Source: Desulfolithobacter dissulfuricans
GTDB taxonomy: Bacteria; Desulfobacterota; Desulfobulbia; Desulfobulbales; Desulfobulbaceae
Assembly: GCF_025998535.1 (NCBI RefSeq)
Contig: NZ_AP024233.1
Location: 3,532,429 to 3,596,428 of the forward strand
Length of the DNA: 64,000 nt
Reading direction: 5' to 3'
This document shows positions 1 to 9,301 of this stretch, piece after piece. The notes under the pieces were generated by a model. The model had not been told where the DNA came from. It searched no databases and was given only the letters and a program-made list of their open reading frames with translations. The position numbers were made by a program, and so were the translations under genes. Within the stretch, counting starts at the first letter, position 1. Every line of letters starts with the position of its first letter.

Positions 1-848
1 GGGCCACTGGCAAGGGCAACGACCAGGTCCGGTTCGAGCTCACCTACCTGGCCCTCAATCCCAGGCTGACCATCATCGCCCCCTGGCGGATCTGGGACCT
101 GGATTCCCGCAACAAGCTGCTGGCCTTTGCCGAAAAGCACCATATTCCGGTGCCGGTGACCAAGGAGAAACCCTACAGCTCGGATGAGAACCTGCTTCAT
201 ATCAGCTTCGAGGGCGGTATTCTGGAGGATCCCTGGAACGAGCCCGAGGAGGACATGTTCAAACTCACTGTTTCGCCGGAAAAGGCACCGGACAAGCCCA
301 CCTACGTGGAGATTGAGTTCGAGCAGGGCAACCCGGTGGCCATCGACGGCGAGCGGCTGGGGCCGGTGGAGATGATGACCCGGCTCAACGAGCTCGGCGG
401 GGCCAACGGTATCGGCCGGCTGGACATGGTGGAGAACCGCTTTGTCGGCATGAAGTCCCGCGGCGTGTACGAGACCCCGGGCGGGACCATTCTCCGGGCG
501 GCCCATCGCGACCTGGAGACCATCACCCTGGACCGGGAGGTCATGCACATTCGCGATTCCCTGGTTCCGCGCTATTCCGAGCTGATCTACAACGGGTTCT
601 GGTTCTCCCCGGAGATGCGGCTCCTGCAGGCCACCATGGACGAGGCCCAGAAAACGGTGAACGGCGTGGTCAGGCTCAAGCTCTACAAGGGCAATTGCAT
701 GCCTGTTGGCCGCAAGTCGGACAACTCCCTCTACCACGAGGCCTTTGCCACCTTTGAAGAGGACGAGGTCTACAACCAGGCGGATGCGGCCGGCTTCATC
801 AAGCTCAATTCGCTTCGGCTGCAGATCCAGGCCCTGAGCAGGAAGTAA
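1..848 (+). CDS. argG: Argininosuccinate synthase, C-terminal part (5' end outside window)
   Basis: The reading frame is open from base 3 and ends at TAA 846-848, giving 281 residues of a protein that is normally about 400 long. ArgG joins citrulline and aspartate with ATP to make argininosuccinate in the cytoplasm. The visible part begins with the family segment [15 protein letters not shown] and continues through APWR and [19 protein letters not shown]. The C-terminal dimerisation region ([23 protein letters not shown]) is complete. A GTG at 150 opens a shorter frame, but it lies inside the conserved domain and is not the start. argH, the next pathway step, follows after 94 bp, which supports the call. 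Confidence 0.96.
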   Translation, partial: ATGKGNDQVRFELTYLALNPRLTIIAPWRIWDLDSRNKLLAFAEKHHIPVPVTKEKPYSSDENLLHISFEGGILEDPWNEPEEDMFKLTVSPEKAPDKPTYVEIEFEQGNPVAIDGERLGPVEMMTRLNELGGANGIGRLDMVENRFVGMKSRGVYETPGGTILRAAHRDLETITLDREVMHIRDSLVPRYSELIYNGFWFSPEMRLLQATMDEAQKTVNGVVRLKLYKGNCMPVGRKSDNSLYHEAFATFEEDEVYNQADAAGFIKLNSLRLQIQALSRK

Positions 849-908
849 CCCCGTTCCGGAGATTTCTGGCCGGCTCATCCGGTAGCCGGACGTAACATGA
901 ATATCTCT

Positions 909-926
909 CCCCCGGCATGCCGGGGG
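909..926. repeat. Perfect 18 bp palindrome between argG and argH
   Basis: Five C, GGCATGCC and five G form an exact 18 bp palindrome 17 bp before the argH start. No T run follows, so it is not a classical terminator. It could be an operator or an mRNA hairpin that affects argH translation or the stability of the argG end. Function is inferred only from structure. Confidence 0.6.
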
Positions 927-942
927 CTTGAAAAAGACAGAC

Positions 943-2367
943 ATGGCACAGGATAACGGGCAACCAGGCTCGACAGATAAAAATAAGAACAAAAAGCTCT
1001 GGGGCGGACGGTTTGCCGGGACCACGGCGGCGTCGGTGGAGGCCTTCACCGAGTCGATCAGCTACGACTGGCGTCTCTATCGCCATGACATCCAGGGTTC
1101 CATGGCCCATGCCCGGATGCTGGCCAGGCAGGGACTGATCAGCGAGCAGGAACGGGACGCCATCCTGAAGGGGCTGGCCGAGATCGAGTCCGAGATCGAG
1201 CAGGACCGTTTCACCTTCCGGCCGGAGCTTGAAGATATTCACATGAATATCGAGAAGGCCCTGACCGAGAAGGTCGGCGCTGCCGGTGAAAAGCTGCACA
1301 CGGCCAGGAGCCGCAACGATCAGGTGGCCCTGGATATCCGTCTCTACCTGCGCGACGAGGGCCGGGTTCTGGACGAACTGCTGGCCGGGGTCCAGAAAAG
1401 CTTTGTCCGGTTGGCACGCAGGTATCTTGGCGCGGTCATGCCCGGCTACACCCATCTGCAGCGGGCCCAGCCGGTATTGCTCTCCCATCACCTGCTGGCC
1501 TACTATGAAATGTTTGGCCGTGACCGCGGCCGGGTGGCCGACTGCGTCCGGCGTCTTGCTGTCATGCCGCTGGGTGCCGCGGCCATGGCCGGAACCGGTC
1601 TGCCCATCGACCGGCGTTTCGTAGCCAGGGAGCTCGGTTTTGACGAAATCACCGCCAACTCCATGGATACCTCCGGCGATCGGGATTTTGCCATGGAAAT
1701 GCTGTTCTGTCTCACCGTGATCCAGCTGCACCTGAGCCGGCTGGCCGAGGAGCTGGTGCTCTGGTCGAGCAAGGAGTTCGAGTTCATTGATATCGGCGAC
1801 CGCTACTGTACCGGTTCGTCGATCATGCCGCAGAAGAAAAATCCTGACATCCCCGAGCTTATCCGCGGCAAGACCGGCCGGGTGGCCGGGGCCCTGGTGG
1901 CGCTGCTGATGACGGTCAAGGGGTTGCCCATGACCTACAACCGGGATCTGCAGGAAGACAAGGAACAGCTCTTCGATGCCCTGGACACGGTCAAGGCCAG
2001 TCTGTCGATTACCGCGGAACTGCTCGACAATACCACCTTCCGGACTGACCGGCTGGCGGAAGCCACCCGGGGCGGTTTCATGACCGCCACCGACCTGGCG
2101 GATTATTTGGTAAAGAAAAATATGCCGTTTCGCCAGGCCCATGGCGTGGTCGGGCGGATCGTGGCCCACTGCCAGGAGCGGGATGTGGAGATCGACGAGC
2201 TGGAGTTGGATGAGCTCAGGCAGTTCTCCGACCTGATCGAAGAGGATGTGTTTGAGGTGCTCTCGGTGGAAGGCTCGGTCAACAGCCGGGTCTCCGAAGG
2301 GGGCACGGCCCGGGTGCGGGTGGAAGAGGCCCTGGAAAGGGCTGAGCGGCAACTGGGAATGACGTGA
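943..2367 (+). CDS. argH: Argininosuccinate lyase
   Basis: ArgH splits argininosuccinate into arginine and fumarate, the last step of arginine synthesis. The 474-residue product has the usual family length. It starts with the conserved KLWGGRF segment and contains the fumarase/lyase signature GSSIMPQKKNPD near residue 285, which carries the catalytic serine loop. TARSRNDQ and the GYTHLQRAQPV region, both typical of ArgH, are also present. The frame could open at a TTG at 928, but the ATG at 943 is preferred because the TTG abuts the palindrome at 909-926. It is co-directional with argG, and its TGA overlaps the start of the next lipoprotein gene. Confidence 0.96.
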   Translation: MAQDNGQPGSTDKNKNKKLWGGRFAGTTAASVEAFTESISYDWRLYRHDIQGSMAHARMLARQGLISEQERDAILKGLAEIESEIEQDRFTFRPELEDIHMNIEKALTEKVGAAGEKLHTARSRNDQVALDIRLYLRDEGRVLDELLAGVQKSFVRLARRYLGAVMPGYTHLQRAQPVLLSHHLLAYYEMFGRDRGRVADCVRRLAVMPLGAAAMAGTGLPIDRRFVARELGFDEITANSMDTSGDRDFAMEMLFCLTVIQLHLSRLAEELVLWSSKEFEFIDIGDRYCTGSSIMPQKKNPDIPELIRGKTGRVAGALVALLMTVKGLPMTYNRDLQEDKEQLFDALDTVKASLSITAELLDNTTFRTDRLAEATRGGFMTATDLADYLVKKNMPFRQAHGVVGRIVAHCQERDVEIDELELDELRQFSDLIEEDVFEVLSVEGSVNSRVSEGGTARVRVEEALERAERQLGMT

Positions 2368-3425
2368 TGAATACAACCAGGCGATCAGGCATGGTACTGG
2401 GGGCGGTGCTGCTTCTGCTGGCCCTGCTGTCCGGATGCGGTTACAAGACAGATCCGGTACCGCCTGGAAAGGTGATGCCGGAGCCGGTGCGTGATCTGCG
2501 CTATCAGCTCAGCGAAAGGGGCGTCACCCTGACCTGGTCCTATCCCACCAGGACCGTCACCGGCGATCGTCTGGAGCAGATTGATTCCTTTGCCATCTAT
2601 CGAGCCGTGGTACCGGCAAAGGACTATTGCGACACCTGTCCGATTCCCTTTGGCCAGCCCATCCTTGTTCCCGGCGGCACGGTCCCGCCCGAGGGCGGCA
2701 GAACCGGTCGCTTCGAGTCCACCCTGCTGCGGCCCGGCCATCTCTATTTTTTCAAGGTCCGCGCCCGCAGCGGCTGGTGGGCCGAGTCCGCCGATTCCAA
2801 CATCGTGTCCTTTCTCTGGCATATCCCGCTCAAGGCTCCGGCCGGTCTGCGGGCAAGGGCTGAGGACAGCCGTATTGTCCTGGCCTGGCAGCCGGTGGTC
2901 TCCCACCTCGACTCCAGCCCGGTCACCGGACCGGTGGAGTACCAGGTATACCGGTCCACCGACGGTGGAACCTTTGAACCCCTGGACGGGCCGGTGCAGG
3001 AGACCCGGTTTGTCGATACGGCGGTGGTCAATGGCCGCAAGTATTTCTATCACGTCCAGGCCCTGGAACGGTTTGAACGCGGCATCGTGGGCGGCGGCAC
3101 CAGTGCAGACGTGGCGGTCAGCCCGGTGGACCGAACTCCGCCTGCCCCGCCGACCGGGGTGCGGGCCATCCGCACCGGCAAGGGTATCAAGGTGTTCTGG
3201 GAGCCGGTGCCGGACCGGGATCTCAAGGGCTACCGGGTCTACAGGCGTCTGTCCGGCGACCGGGCCCCGGAGCTGGTGGGCGAGGTCAATGCCCCCTACA
3301 CCATGTTCATCGACCGAACTCCGCCCCACCGGGGACAGCGGCTGTATTACTCGGTATCAAGTATTGACGGGGCCAGGCCGGCCAATGAGAGCATGAGCTC
3401 ACCAGAAGTGATGATCAGGAACTGA
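2367..3425 (+). CDS. Lipoprotein with fibronectin type III-like repeats
   Basis: This 352-residue protein has a lipoprotein signal peptide: a hydrophobic stretch ending in LLSGC, so Cys about residue 25 would be lipidated. The mature N-terminus reads CGYKTDPVPPG. It is followed by three beta-rich units of about 90 residues, each with the fibronectin III look (VTLTWSYP, IVLAWQPV, IKVFWEPV followed by YRVYR- or YQVYRS-type strands). The ATG at 2367 overlaps the argH stop; a GTG at 2364 is the alternative. lysA begins 3 bp after its stop, so translation is probably coupled. In many proteobacteria the small lipoprotein LptM sits in this position before lysA/dapF and also begins with a CG-K-P segment. 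The precise role here is unknown. Confidence 0.8.
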   Translation: MNTTRRSGMVLGAVLLLLALLSGCGYKTDPVPPGKVMPEPVRDLRYQLSERGVTLTWSYPTRTVTGDRLEQIDSFAIYRAVVPAKDYCDTCPIPFGQPILVPGGTVPPEGGRTGRFESTLLRPGHLYFFKVRARSGWWAESADSNIVSFLWHIPLKAPAGLRARAEDSRIVLAWQPVVSHLDSSPVTGPVEYQVYRSTDGGTFEPLDGPVQETRFVDTAVVNGRKYFYHVQALERFERGIVGGGTSADVAVSPVDRTPPAPPTGVRAIRTGKGIKVFWEPVPDRDLKGYRVYRRLSGDRAPELVGEVNAPYTMFIDRTPPHRGQRLYYSVSSIDGARPANESMSSPEVMIRN

Positions 3426-3428
3426 CAA

Positions 3429-4697
3429 ATGCACCATTTTGAATACAGGGACGACACATTATACTGCGAAGACATCGCGGTGCCCCGGATCGCCAGGGCG
3501 GTCGGCACCCCTTTCTATCTCTACAGCCATGCCACTCTTGAGCGGCATTTCAAGGCCTTTGACTCGGGATTCGAGGGCTTTCCGCATCTGACCTGTTTCG
3601 CGGTCAAGGCCTGCTCCAACATCTCCATCCTCAGGCTGTTCGGTCACCTTGGCGGTGGGGCGGATATTGTCTCGGGCGGCGAACTGTTCCGTTGCCTCAA
3701 GGCCGGGATCGATCCGGCCAGGATCATCTATTCCGGCGTGGGAAAGACCAGGGCCGAGATGCGAGAGGCCCTGCTGGCCCGCATCCTGATGTTCAACGTC
3801 GAATCGGCCCAGGAGCTGGACCGGCTACAGGAGGTCGCCGCGGAACTGGGCACCAGGGCACCGGTGGCCTTCCGAGTCAACCCGGACGTGGACCCGAAGA
3901 CCCACGCCTATATCTCCACCGGTCTGGCAAAGAACAAGTTCGGTATCCCGGTGGACGAGGCTCTGGCCGAGTATGAGCGGGCCCGGGACATGGATAACAT
4001 CGAGATCCTTGGCGTGAGTTGCCATATCGGCTCTCAGCTGACGCAGATTGATCCGTTTATTGAAGCGCTTCGTAAACTCAAGAGGTTTGTCGCCCGGCTG
4101 GAAGAGAGGGGAATAGCGATCAGGTATCTTGATCTGGGTGGCGGGGTCGGCATCACTTATGACGATGAGCAGCCCCCCCATCCCCATGACTATGCGGCGG
4201 CGGTCCGATCCGAGCTTGGAGATATGGATGTGACTCTGATTCTGGAGCCGGGCCGGGTGATTACCGGCAATGCCGGCATCCTGGTCACCGAGGTCCAGTA
4301 CACCAAGGTCAATGCCGGCGGAGAGGAGGAGAAGCGGTTTGTTATCGTCGACGCGGCCATGAACGACCTGACCCGACCGAGCCTGTACGGGGCCTATCAC
4401 GAAATCCAGCCGGTGGTCCGGCGCAATGATGGCGGCGAAGAGGTGGTGGATATAGTCGGGCCCATCTGCGAAACCGGGGACTTCATGGCCCGGGACAGGT
4501 GCCTGCCAAGGGTTGCTCAGGGCGATCTGCTGGCGATCATGAGCAGTGGGGCCTATGGCTTTTCCATGGCTTCCAACTACAACTCCCGGCCCCGGGCAGC
4601 CGAGGTTATGGTCTGCGGTGACCGGTACCACGTGATCCGGCGGCGGGAGGAGTATGATGATCTGATCGTCGGGGAAATTAATGTGGAGTGCAGCTGA
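3429..4697 (+). CDS. lysA: Diaminopimelate decarboxylase
   Basis: LysA is a PLP enzyme that decarboxylates meso-diaminopimelate to lysine. The 422-residue product has the PLP-lysine segment CFAVKACSN near residue 55, the HIGSQ motif near residue 195, the glycine-rich phosphate-binding segment DLGGGVGI, and the C-terminal substrate segment GPICETGDFMARDR. The ATG at 3429 follows the lipoprotein stop by 3 bp. The end overlaps the dapF start by one base (TGATG), which suggests coupled translation in a lysA-dapF-dapA-dapB lysine operon. Confidence 0.96.
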   Translation: MHHFEYRDDTLYCEDIAVPRIARAVGTPFYLYSHATLERHFKAFDSGFEGFPHLTCFAVKACSNISILRLFGHLGGGADIVSGGELFRCLKAGIDPARIIYSGVGKTRAEMREALLARILMFNVESAQELDRLQEVAAELGTRAPVAFRVNPDVDPKTHAYISTGLAKNKFGIPVDEALAEYERARDMDNIEILGVSCHIGSQLTQIDPFIEALRKLKRFVARLEERGIAIRYLDLGGGVGITYDDEQPPHPHDYAAAVRSELGDMDVTLILEPGRVITGNAGILVTEVQYTKVNAGGEEEKRFVIVDAAMNDLTRPSLYGAYHEIQPVVRRNDGGEEVVDIVGPICETGDFMARDRCLPRVAQGDLLAIMSSGAYGFSMASNYNSRPRAAEVMVCGDRYHVIRRREEYDDLIVGEINVECS

Positions 4698-5554
4698 TGG
4701 AGTATGGAATGGATGGCGGGATGGCCGGGCGGCCTTTGCCCTTTGTCAAGATGAGCGGTACGGGCAATGATTTCATCATCATTGATCACCGCAAACCGCT
4801 GATCGAACCCGAGGCCCAGTCCGCCTTTGCCCGGCTGGTCTGCCGCCGCAAATTTTCCGTGGGTGCTGACGGTCTGATCCTGATCGAGGACTCCGAGGTG
4901 GCGGATTTCCGCTGGCAGTTCTACAATGCCGACGGGTCCCTGGCCGAGATGTGCGGCAACGGGGCCCGCTGCGCGGCCCGTTATGCGTATATTCACTCCA
5001 TTGCCCCGGCCCGGATGCGGTTCGAAACCCTGGCCGGAATCATCGAGGCCACGGTGTCGGATATCAATGTGTCGGTGAAGATGACTGAACCGGGACGGGC
5101 CATCCTCCACCGGAGCCTGGAGGTGGAGGACGAAAAAATCCTGGTCCACTCCATTGACACCGGAGTGCCGCACGCGGTGGTCTTTGTCGATGATATCGAG
5201 TCCATGGACGTCTGCTGGCTTGGTTCGCTCATCCGCCACCATCCCGAGTTCGCCCCGGCCGGGACCAACGTCAACTTCGTCCACCGGGAGGCCGACGGAG
5301 CCTTCAAGGTCCGGACCTACGAACGTGGAGTGGAGGACGAGACCATGGCCTGTGGAACCGGGGCTGCGGCCGCAGCACTGGTCAGCGCCATGCTGGGCGA
5401 GGCCGAGTCGCCGGTGGAGATTATCACCTCGGGCGGTGACCGACTGACCATTGTTTTCGATCTTCAGAGCGGTAACCAGGCCACAAACGTTTTTCTCAAA
5501 GGCCCGGCCCATGTTATATACAAGGGAGAGCTGAGCGCCGAGGCGCTTCTCTAA
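4697..5554 (+). CDS. dapF: Diaminopimelate epimerase
   Basis: DapF interconverts LL- and meso-diaminopimelate with two cysteines as acid and base. The 285-residue product starts close to the conserved KMSGTGNDF segment. Both catalytic cysteine contexts are present: MCGNGARC near residue 85 and MACGTGAAA near residue 220. An in-frame GTG at 4688 would overlap lysA by ten bases. The ATG at 4697 gives the common one-base overlap and is preferred. It stands between lysA and dapA, the expected pathway neighbours. Confidence 0.95.
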   Translation: MEYGMDGGMAGRPLPFVKMSGTGNDFIIIDHRKPLIEPEAQSAFARLVCRRKFSVGADGLILIEDSEVADFRWQFYNADGSLAEMCGNGARCAARYAYIHSIAPARMRFETLAGIIEATVSDINVSVKMTEPGRAILHRSLEVEDEKILVHSIDTGVPHAVVFVDDIESMDVCWLGSLIRHHPEFAPAGTNVNFVHREADGAFKVRTYERGVEDETMACGTGAAAAALVSAMLGEAESPVEIITSGGDRLTIVFDLQSGNQATNVFLKGPAHVIYKGELSAEALL

Positions 5555-5599
5555 CCTCTTATTTTCCCCCCAGAGTTTTTGATTTTCAGGAGGAAGCAG

Positions 5600-6484
5600 A
5601 TGAAAAAGAATATCCAGGGAGCCATTACCGCCATTGTCACCCCCATGCGGGACGGCAAGGTCGATGAACAGGGACTGGCCGACCTTATCGAGTTTCAGAT
5701 TGAAAGCGGCATCCACGGTATCGTCCCGTGCGGAACCACCGGTGAGTCAGCCACACTGGATTTCGACGAACATAAACGGGTGATCGAGCTTACGGTCAAG
5801 ACTGTCAACGGCCGGGTACCGGTCATTGCCGGGACCGGGGCCAACAACACCCTGGAGGCCATCGACCTGACCGAGTCGGCCAAGGCCAGCGGTGCCGATG
5901 CCGTGCTGTCGGTGGTACCCTATTACAACAAGCCGAGCCAGGAAGGGTTGTACCAGCATTTCAAGGCCATCACCGAGGCGGTGGACATCCCCATGGTGCT
6001 CTACAACGTGCCCGGCCGCACGGTGACCAACATGGCCCCGGCCACCGTGGCCCGGCTGGCCGAGTTGCCAAACGTCATCGGCATCAAGGAGGCCTGCGGC
6101 AGCCTCAATCAGATATCCGAGGTGATCCGCCTCTGTCCAAAGGACTTCATTGTCCTCTCCGGCGATGATTTCACCGCCATGCCCACGGTCCTGATCGGCG
6201 GCAAGGGGGTTATTTCCGTGACCTCCAACGTCATGCCGGCGGCCATGGCCGAGCTCATGGAAGCAGCCCTTGCCGGTGATCTCAGGAAGGCCAATGAGCT
6301 CCATTACCATCTCTTTCCGCTCATGGGCGCCATGTTTTGCTACCCGAGTCCGGCGCCGGCGAAAAAGGCCCTGGAGATACTGGGCCGGATCAAGTCCGGT
6401 GAGGTCCGCCTGCCCATGACCTCCATGGACGAGGGCTCCATCGAGGTGCTGAAGAAGGCCATGCAGGGCGTGGGCCTGCTGTAG
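5600..6484 (+). CDS. dapA: 4-hydroxy-tetrahydrodipicolinate synthase
   Basis: DapA condenses pyruvate with aspartate semialdehyde, the committing step to diaminopimelate. The 294-residue product is a TIM-barrel aldolase of standard length. It shows GTTGES near residue 45, the tyrosine segment VLYNVPGRT near residue 135, and the Schiff-base lysine in GIKEACG near residue 162. A strong AGGAGG at 5588-5593 sits 6 bp before the ATG at 5600, which rules against the upstream TTG at 5579. It lies 45 bp after dapF and before dapB. Confidence 0.96.
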   Translation: MKKNIQGAITAIVTPMRDGKVDEQGLADLIEFQIESGIHGIVPCGTTGESATLDFDEHKRVIELTVKTVNGRVPVIAGTGANNTLEAIDLTESAKASGADAVLSVVPYYNKPSQEGLYQHFKAITEAVDIPMVLYNVPGRTVTNMAPATVARLAELPNVIGIKEACGSLNQISEVIRLCPKDFIVLSGDDFTAMPTVLIGGKGVISVTSNVMPAAMAELMEAALAGDLRKANELHYHLFPLMGAMFCYPSPAPAKKALEILGRIKSGEVRLPMTSMDEGSIEVLKKAMQGVGLL

Positions 6485-6580
6485 AAAGGGGCGAAAACAG
6501 AGGTACAGGCTGCGGGTTGTCTGTGGCGGCACGGGCAACCGGTGGCCTGAAGATTATCAGGTACGAACAAGAGAGACGGT

Positions 6581-7393
6581 ATGACAAAAGTAATCGTTGC
6601 CGGAGCAGCCGGCCGCATGGGCCAGCGGATCAGCTACATGGTGACCCGGAACCCGGACCTTGAACTGGCGGCAGCCTTCGAGCACCCCGACAATCCGGCC
6701 GTGGGCCGGGATGTGGGCGAGAATGGCGGGTTCGGCACCACCGGGGTTACTATCGAACCCGGCCTGGATGCGGTCATCGACAAGGGTGATGTGATCATCG
6801 ACTTTACCTTCCACAAGGCCACCATGGGTTTTGCCCGCACGGCGGCCGAGCACGGCCGGGCCATGGTCATCGGCACCACCGGGTTGTCGGCCGAGGACCT
6901 GGCCACCCTCAGGGAGCTGGCCGAGGCGCACTTTCCCTGTGTCCAGGCGCCCAACATGGCGGTGGGGGTCAATGTTTTGTTCAAGCTGGTGGAAAAGGCG
7001 GCCTCCATCCTGGGTGACGCCTATGACGTGGAGATCGTCGAGGCTCACCACCGGATGAAGAAAGATGCCCCCTCGGGCACGGCCCTGAAGCTCGGAGAAA
7101 TGGCTGCCGGGGCCCTGGGTCGCGATCTTGCCAAAGTGGGCGTTTTTGAGCGCAACGGCATCATCGGTGAGCGGACCGATGAGGAGATCGGCATTCAGAC
7201 CATCCGGGCCGGGGATATTGTCGGTGAACATACGGTCTATTTTGCCGGGGCCGGTGAGCGGATCGAGATCACCCACCGGGCCCACAGTCGCGACAACTTC
7301 GCCCGCGGTGCGGCCCTGGCCGCCGCCTGGGTGGCCGGCCGGCCCAATGGCATGTACACCATGTTCGATGTCCTGGGTCTCAACGAGTTTTAA
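6581..7393 (+). CDS. dapB: 4-hydroxy-tetrahydrodipicolinate reductase
   Basis: DapB reduces the DapA product with NAD(P)H. The 270-residue product has the N-terminal nucleotide motif VAGAAGRMGQ, the GTTGLS loop near residue 103, the catalytic segment HHRMKKDAPSGTA near residue 157, and a C-terminal HRAHSRDNFARGA region typical of the family. It is the last gene of the lysine run and is followed within 20 bp by a stem-loop with a T run. The 96 bp gap from dapA holds no gene. Confidence 0.96.
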   Translation: MTKVIVAGAAGRMGQRISYMVTRNPDLELAAAFEHPDNPAVGRDVGENGGFGTTGVTIEPGLDAVIDKGDVIIDFTFHKATMGFARTAAEHGRAMVIGTTGLSAEDLATLRELAEAHFPCVQAPNMAVGVNVLFKLVEKAASILGDAYDVEIVEAHHRMKKDAPSGTALKLGEMAAGALGRDLAKVGVFERNGIIGERTDEEIGIQTIRAGDIVGEHTVYFAGAGERIEITHRAHSRDNFARGAALAAAWVAGRPNGMYTMFDVLGLNEF

Positions 7394-7410
7394 TCCGTTT
7401 TCCCGGCGAG

Positions 7411-7440
7411 AAAGCCTGCCCACTGCGGCGGGCTTTTTTT
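7411..7440 (+). terminator. Rho-independent terminator after dapB
   Basis: AAAGCCTGCC pairs with GGCGGGCTTT around a six-base loop, followed by a run of seven T. It lies 17 bp after the dapB stop and ends the lysine operon. Confidence 0.85.
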
Positions 7441-7536
7441 GTTGACGGGATCCGTGATGCTGTTATTTCCTTTGTAATTGTACGCTGAGGCAGAGCAGAT
7501 AATGGATCCAGATATTCTTTTTCCACGGACCCGGGG

Positions 7537-8058
7537 ATGATCACAGCCTGCATAGGACTCGGCTCCAACCTGGGTGATTCCCGGCAGATCCTCCAGGACG
7601 CCTGGGACGACCTGGCCTCCCGGGACGGTATCGAGCCGCTGGTCCTGTCCTCGCCTTTTCGGAGCGAGCCGGTGGACATGGAGAGCGAGCACTGGTTTGT
7701 CAATGCGGCCGCCCAGATCCGGACGTCGCTGTCCGCCCATGAGCTGCTCCTGCTCCTGCTGGATATCGAGGCCCTCTTCGGGCGCCGGCGGGACGGCTCG
7801 GCCGGGCACCAGGATCGTACCCTGGATCTGGATCTCCTACTCTATGGTGATCTGGTCCTCTCCACGGACCGGCTGACCCTGCCCCATCCGCAGATGCATG
7901 GCCGCGGTTTTGTCCTGGAGCCCCTGGCCGAGATCGCACCAGGGACAGTCCATCCGCTCCTGGGCCTGGATATCCGCACCCTTTGCGAGCGGTTGCGGTC
8001 CAGGCCGGACCAGCCCCTGGTCGAGCGGATTTCCTGGCAAAGGTTGCCGGACCATTGA
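7537..8058 (+). CDS. folK: 2-amino-4-hydroxy-6-hydroxymethyldihydropteridine pyrophosphokinase
   Basis: FolK transfers pyrophosphate from ATP to 6-hydroxymethyl-7,8-dihydropterin in folate synthesis. The 173-residue product begins with IGLGSNLGDS, the canonical HPPK start. It contains FVNAAAQIRT, the EALFGRRRD segment and the metal-binding signature DRTLDLDLLLYG near residue 97, then LPHPQMHGRGFVLEPLAEIAP. Family length is normal. It starts its own unit after the dapB terminator; a TTGACG at 7442 could be a -35 element but no good -10 follows. Confidence 0.94.
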   Translation: MITACIGLGSNLGDSRQILQDAWDDLASRDGIEPLVLSSPFRSEPVDMESEHWFVNAAAQIRTSLSAHELLLLLLDIEALFGRRRDGSAGHQDRTLDLDLLLYGDLVLSTDRLTLPHPQMHGRGFVLEPLAEIAPGTVHPLLGLDIRTLCERLRSRPDQPLVERISWQRLPDH

Positions 8059-8124
8059 AAGGGGGAAGGCGGCGCTCTGGACAAAACGAGGCTTTTTCAA
8101 GGTAGCCTTTTATGATTTGGCGGC

Positions 8125-8130
8125 TATAAT
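8125..8130 (+). promoter_or_regulatory. Possible -10 element (TATAAT)
   Basis: An exact TATAAT lies in the 200 bp gap between folK and the next small gene. No convincing -35 box is found at 16-18 bp, so this is a tentative promoter for the 8259-9299 genes. Confidence 0.3.
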
Positions 8131-8258
8131 GATCTTATGTGTGAGAGGATGATACCAGGCACTGAAGAAGCCGGGCCAGGACCCGCCGGTCCGGGAGGAT
8201 TCTGCCGGAAACCGGGCCCCGGGGAGGGTCTGGCGGTACGAGCCGGGGGGGCGGCCAT

Positions 8259-8549
8259 ATGAGTCCGGTACGGCTTGTTATTCTGGCCATCCTTTTCTAC
8301 ATCGGGTATCGCATGCTGCGCGGTCTGGGCAGCTCCGGTTCAGGCCAGGTCGAGGAAGAGAAGAAAGATCGGGCAGGAAAGGAGCCCGGTGTCCAGGACG
8401 TGCTGGTGGAGGACCCGGTCTGTCACACCCTGATTCCCAGGCACCAGGCCGTCCGACTGCGGCAGCAGGGCAAAACCTGGTATTTCTGCAGCGAGGATTG
8501 CTGCGACAGGTTCATCGAGGGGGGTGAAACACCCCGGGACGATGTATAG
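8259..8549 (+). CDS. Small membrane-anchored protein with a YHS/TRASH-like cysteine domain
   Basis: A 96-residue protein with one N-terminal membrane segment (residues 4-16), a charged linker, then a cysteine domain with DPVCHTLIP, a YFCSEDCCDRF segment and a spacing of about 30 residues between them. This resembles the YHS/TRASH zinc- or metal-binding fold seen in small proteins and in metal ATPases. The ATG at 8259 is preceded by a G-rich stretch rather than a clear Shine-Dalgarno. Partners and metal are unknown. It is co-directional with folK and the aldolase gene. Confidence 0.7.
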   Translation: MSPVRLVILAILFYIGYRMLRGLGSSGSGQVEEEKKDRAGKEPGVQDVLVEDPVCHTLIPRHQAVRLRQQGKTWYFCSEDCCDRFIEGGETPRDDV

Positions 8550-8654
8550 GGAAATCAGCCCCAGGGGCGGATAAATTTTCTTTCCAGAACAAAAAAAGCT
8601 GGTCCGGCCCCGGCGCGGGGCTGGATATTTGACAAGGAAGTGCGGAGGAACAAC

Positions 8655-9299
8655 GTGAAATTTTTTATAGATACAGCCAATATCGACGAGATCAAAAAAG
8701 CCATGGATCTCGGCATGGTGGACGGTGTGACAACCAACCCCTCGCTGGTGGCCAAGGAACAGCGTCCCTTCGAGGAGATTCTCAAGGATATCTGTGAGCT
8801 GGTGGACGGGCCCATCAGCGCCGAAGTGATCAGTCTCGATGCCGAAGGCATGGTTGCCGAGGCCCGGGAGCTGGCCCGGCTCAGTGACAACATCGTCATC
8901 AAGATCCCGATGATCGAAGAGGGCCTCAAGGCGGTCAAGATTCTGAGCGCCGAAGATATCAAGACCAACGTGACCCTGGTCTTCTCCTCTTCACAGGCCC
9001 TGCTGGCTGCCAAGGCGGGAGCCACATATGTCAGTCCCTTTGTTGGCCGGCTCGATGATATTTCCCAGACCGGTATGGACCTGATCAGCGACATTCTGAC
9101 CATCTTCAGGAATTACGGGTTCACCACCGAGATTATTGTCGCCTCCATCCGCAGCCCGATGCATGTGGTGGAATCGGCCCTGATCGGCGCTGACATCGCC
9201 ACCATTCCTTACAAGGTCATTGCCCAGCTGGCCAAGCATCCGCTGACCGACATCGGAATGGAGAAATTCCTGGCTGACTGGGAAAAGAGGCAGAAGTAA
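8655..9299 (+). CDS. fsa: Transaldolase-like fructose-6-phosphate aldolase
   Basis: A 214-residue small transaldolase (TalC/FSA type). These enzymes form a Schiff base through a lysine and act on fructose 6-phosphate or sedoheptulose 7-phosphate. The sequence begins [14 protein letters not shown], has [12 protein letters not shown], the catalytic lysine in IVIKIPM near residue 85, and [12 protein letters not shown]. The GTG at 8655 has GGAGG 6 bp upstream and gives the typical family N-terminus, so it is chosen over the longer frame from 8640. Whether it is an aldolase or a true transaldolase cannot be settled by eye. Confidence 0.9.
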   Translation: MKFFIDTANIDEIKKAMDLGMVDGVTTNPSLVAKEQRPFEEILKDICELVDGPISAEVISLDAEGMVAEARELARLSDNIVIKIPMIEEGLKAVKILSAEDIKTNVTLVFSSSQALLAAKAGATYVSPFVGRLDDISQTGMDLISDILTIFRNYGFTTEIIVASIRSPMHVVESALIGADIATIPYKVIAQLAKHPLTDIGMEKFLADWEKRQK

Positions 9300-9301
9300 G
9301 G

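Noticed and set aside
805..2376. A 523-residue minus-strand frame opposite argH
   Set aside because: It is a shadow of the GC-rich argH coding strand with no domain; argH fits its family over its full length.
4577..5716. A 379-residue minus-strand frame opposite dapF
   Set aside because: Antisense shadow; dapF has both catalytic cysteine motifs and normal length.
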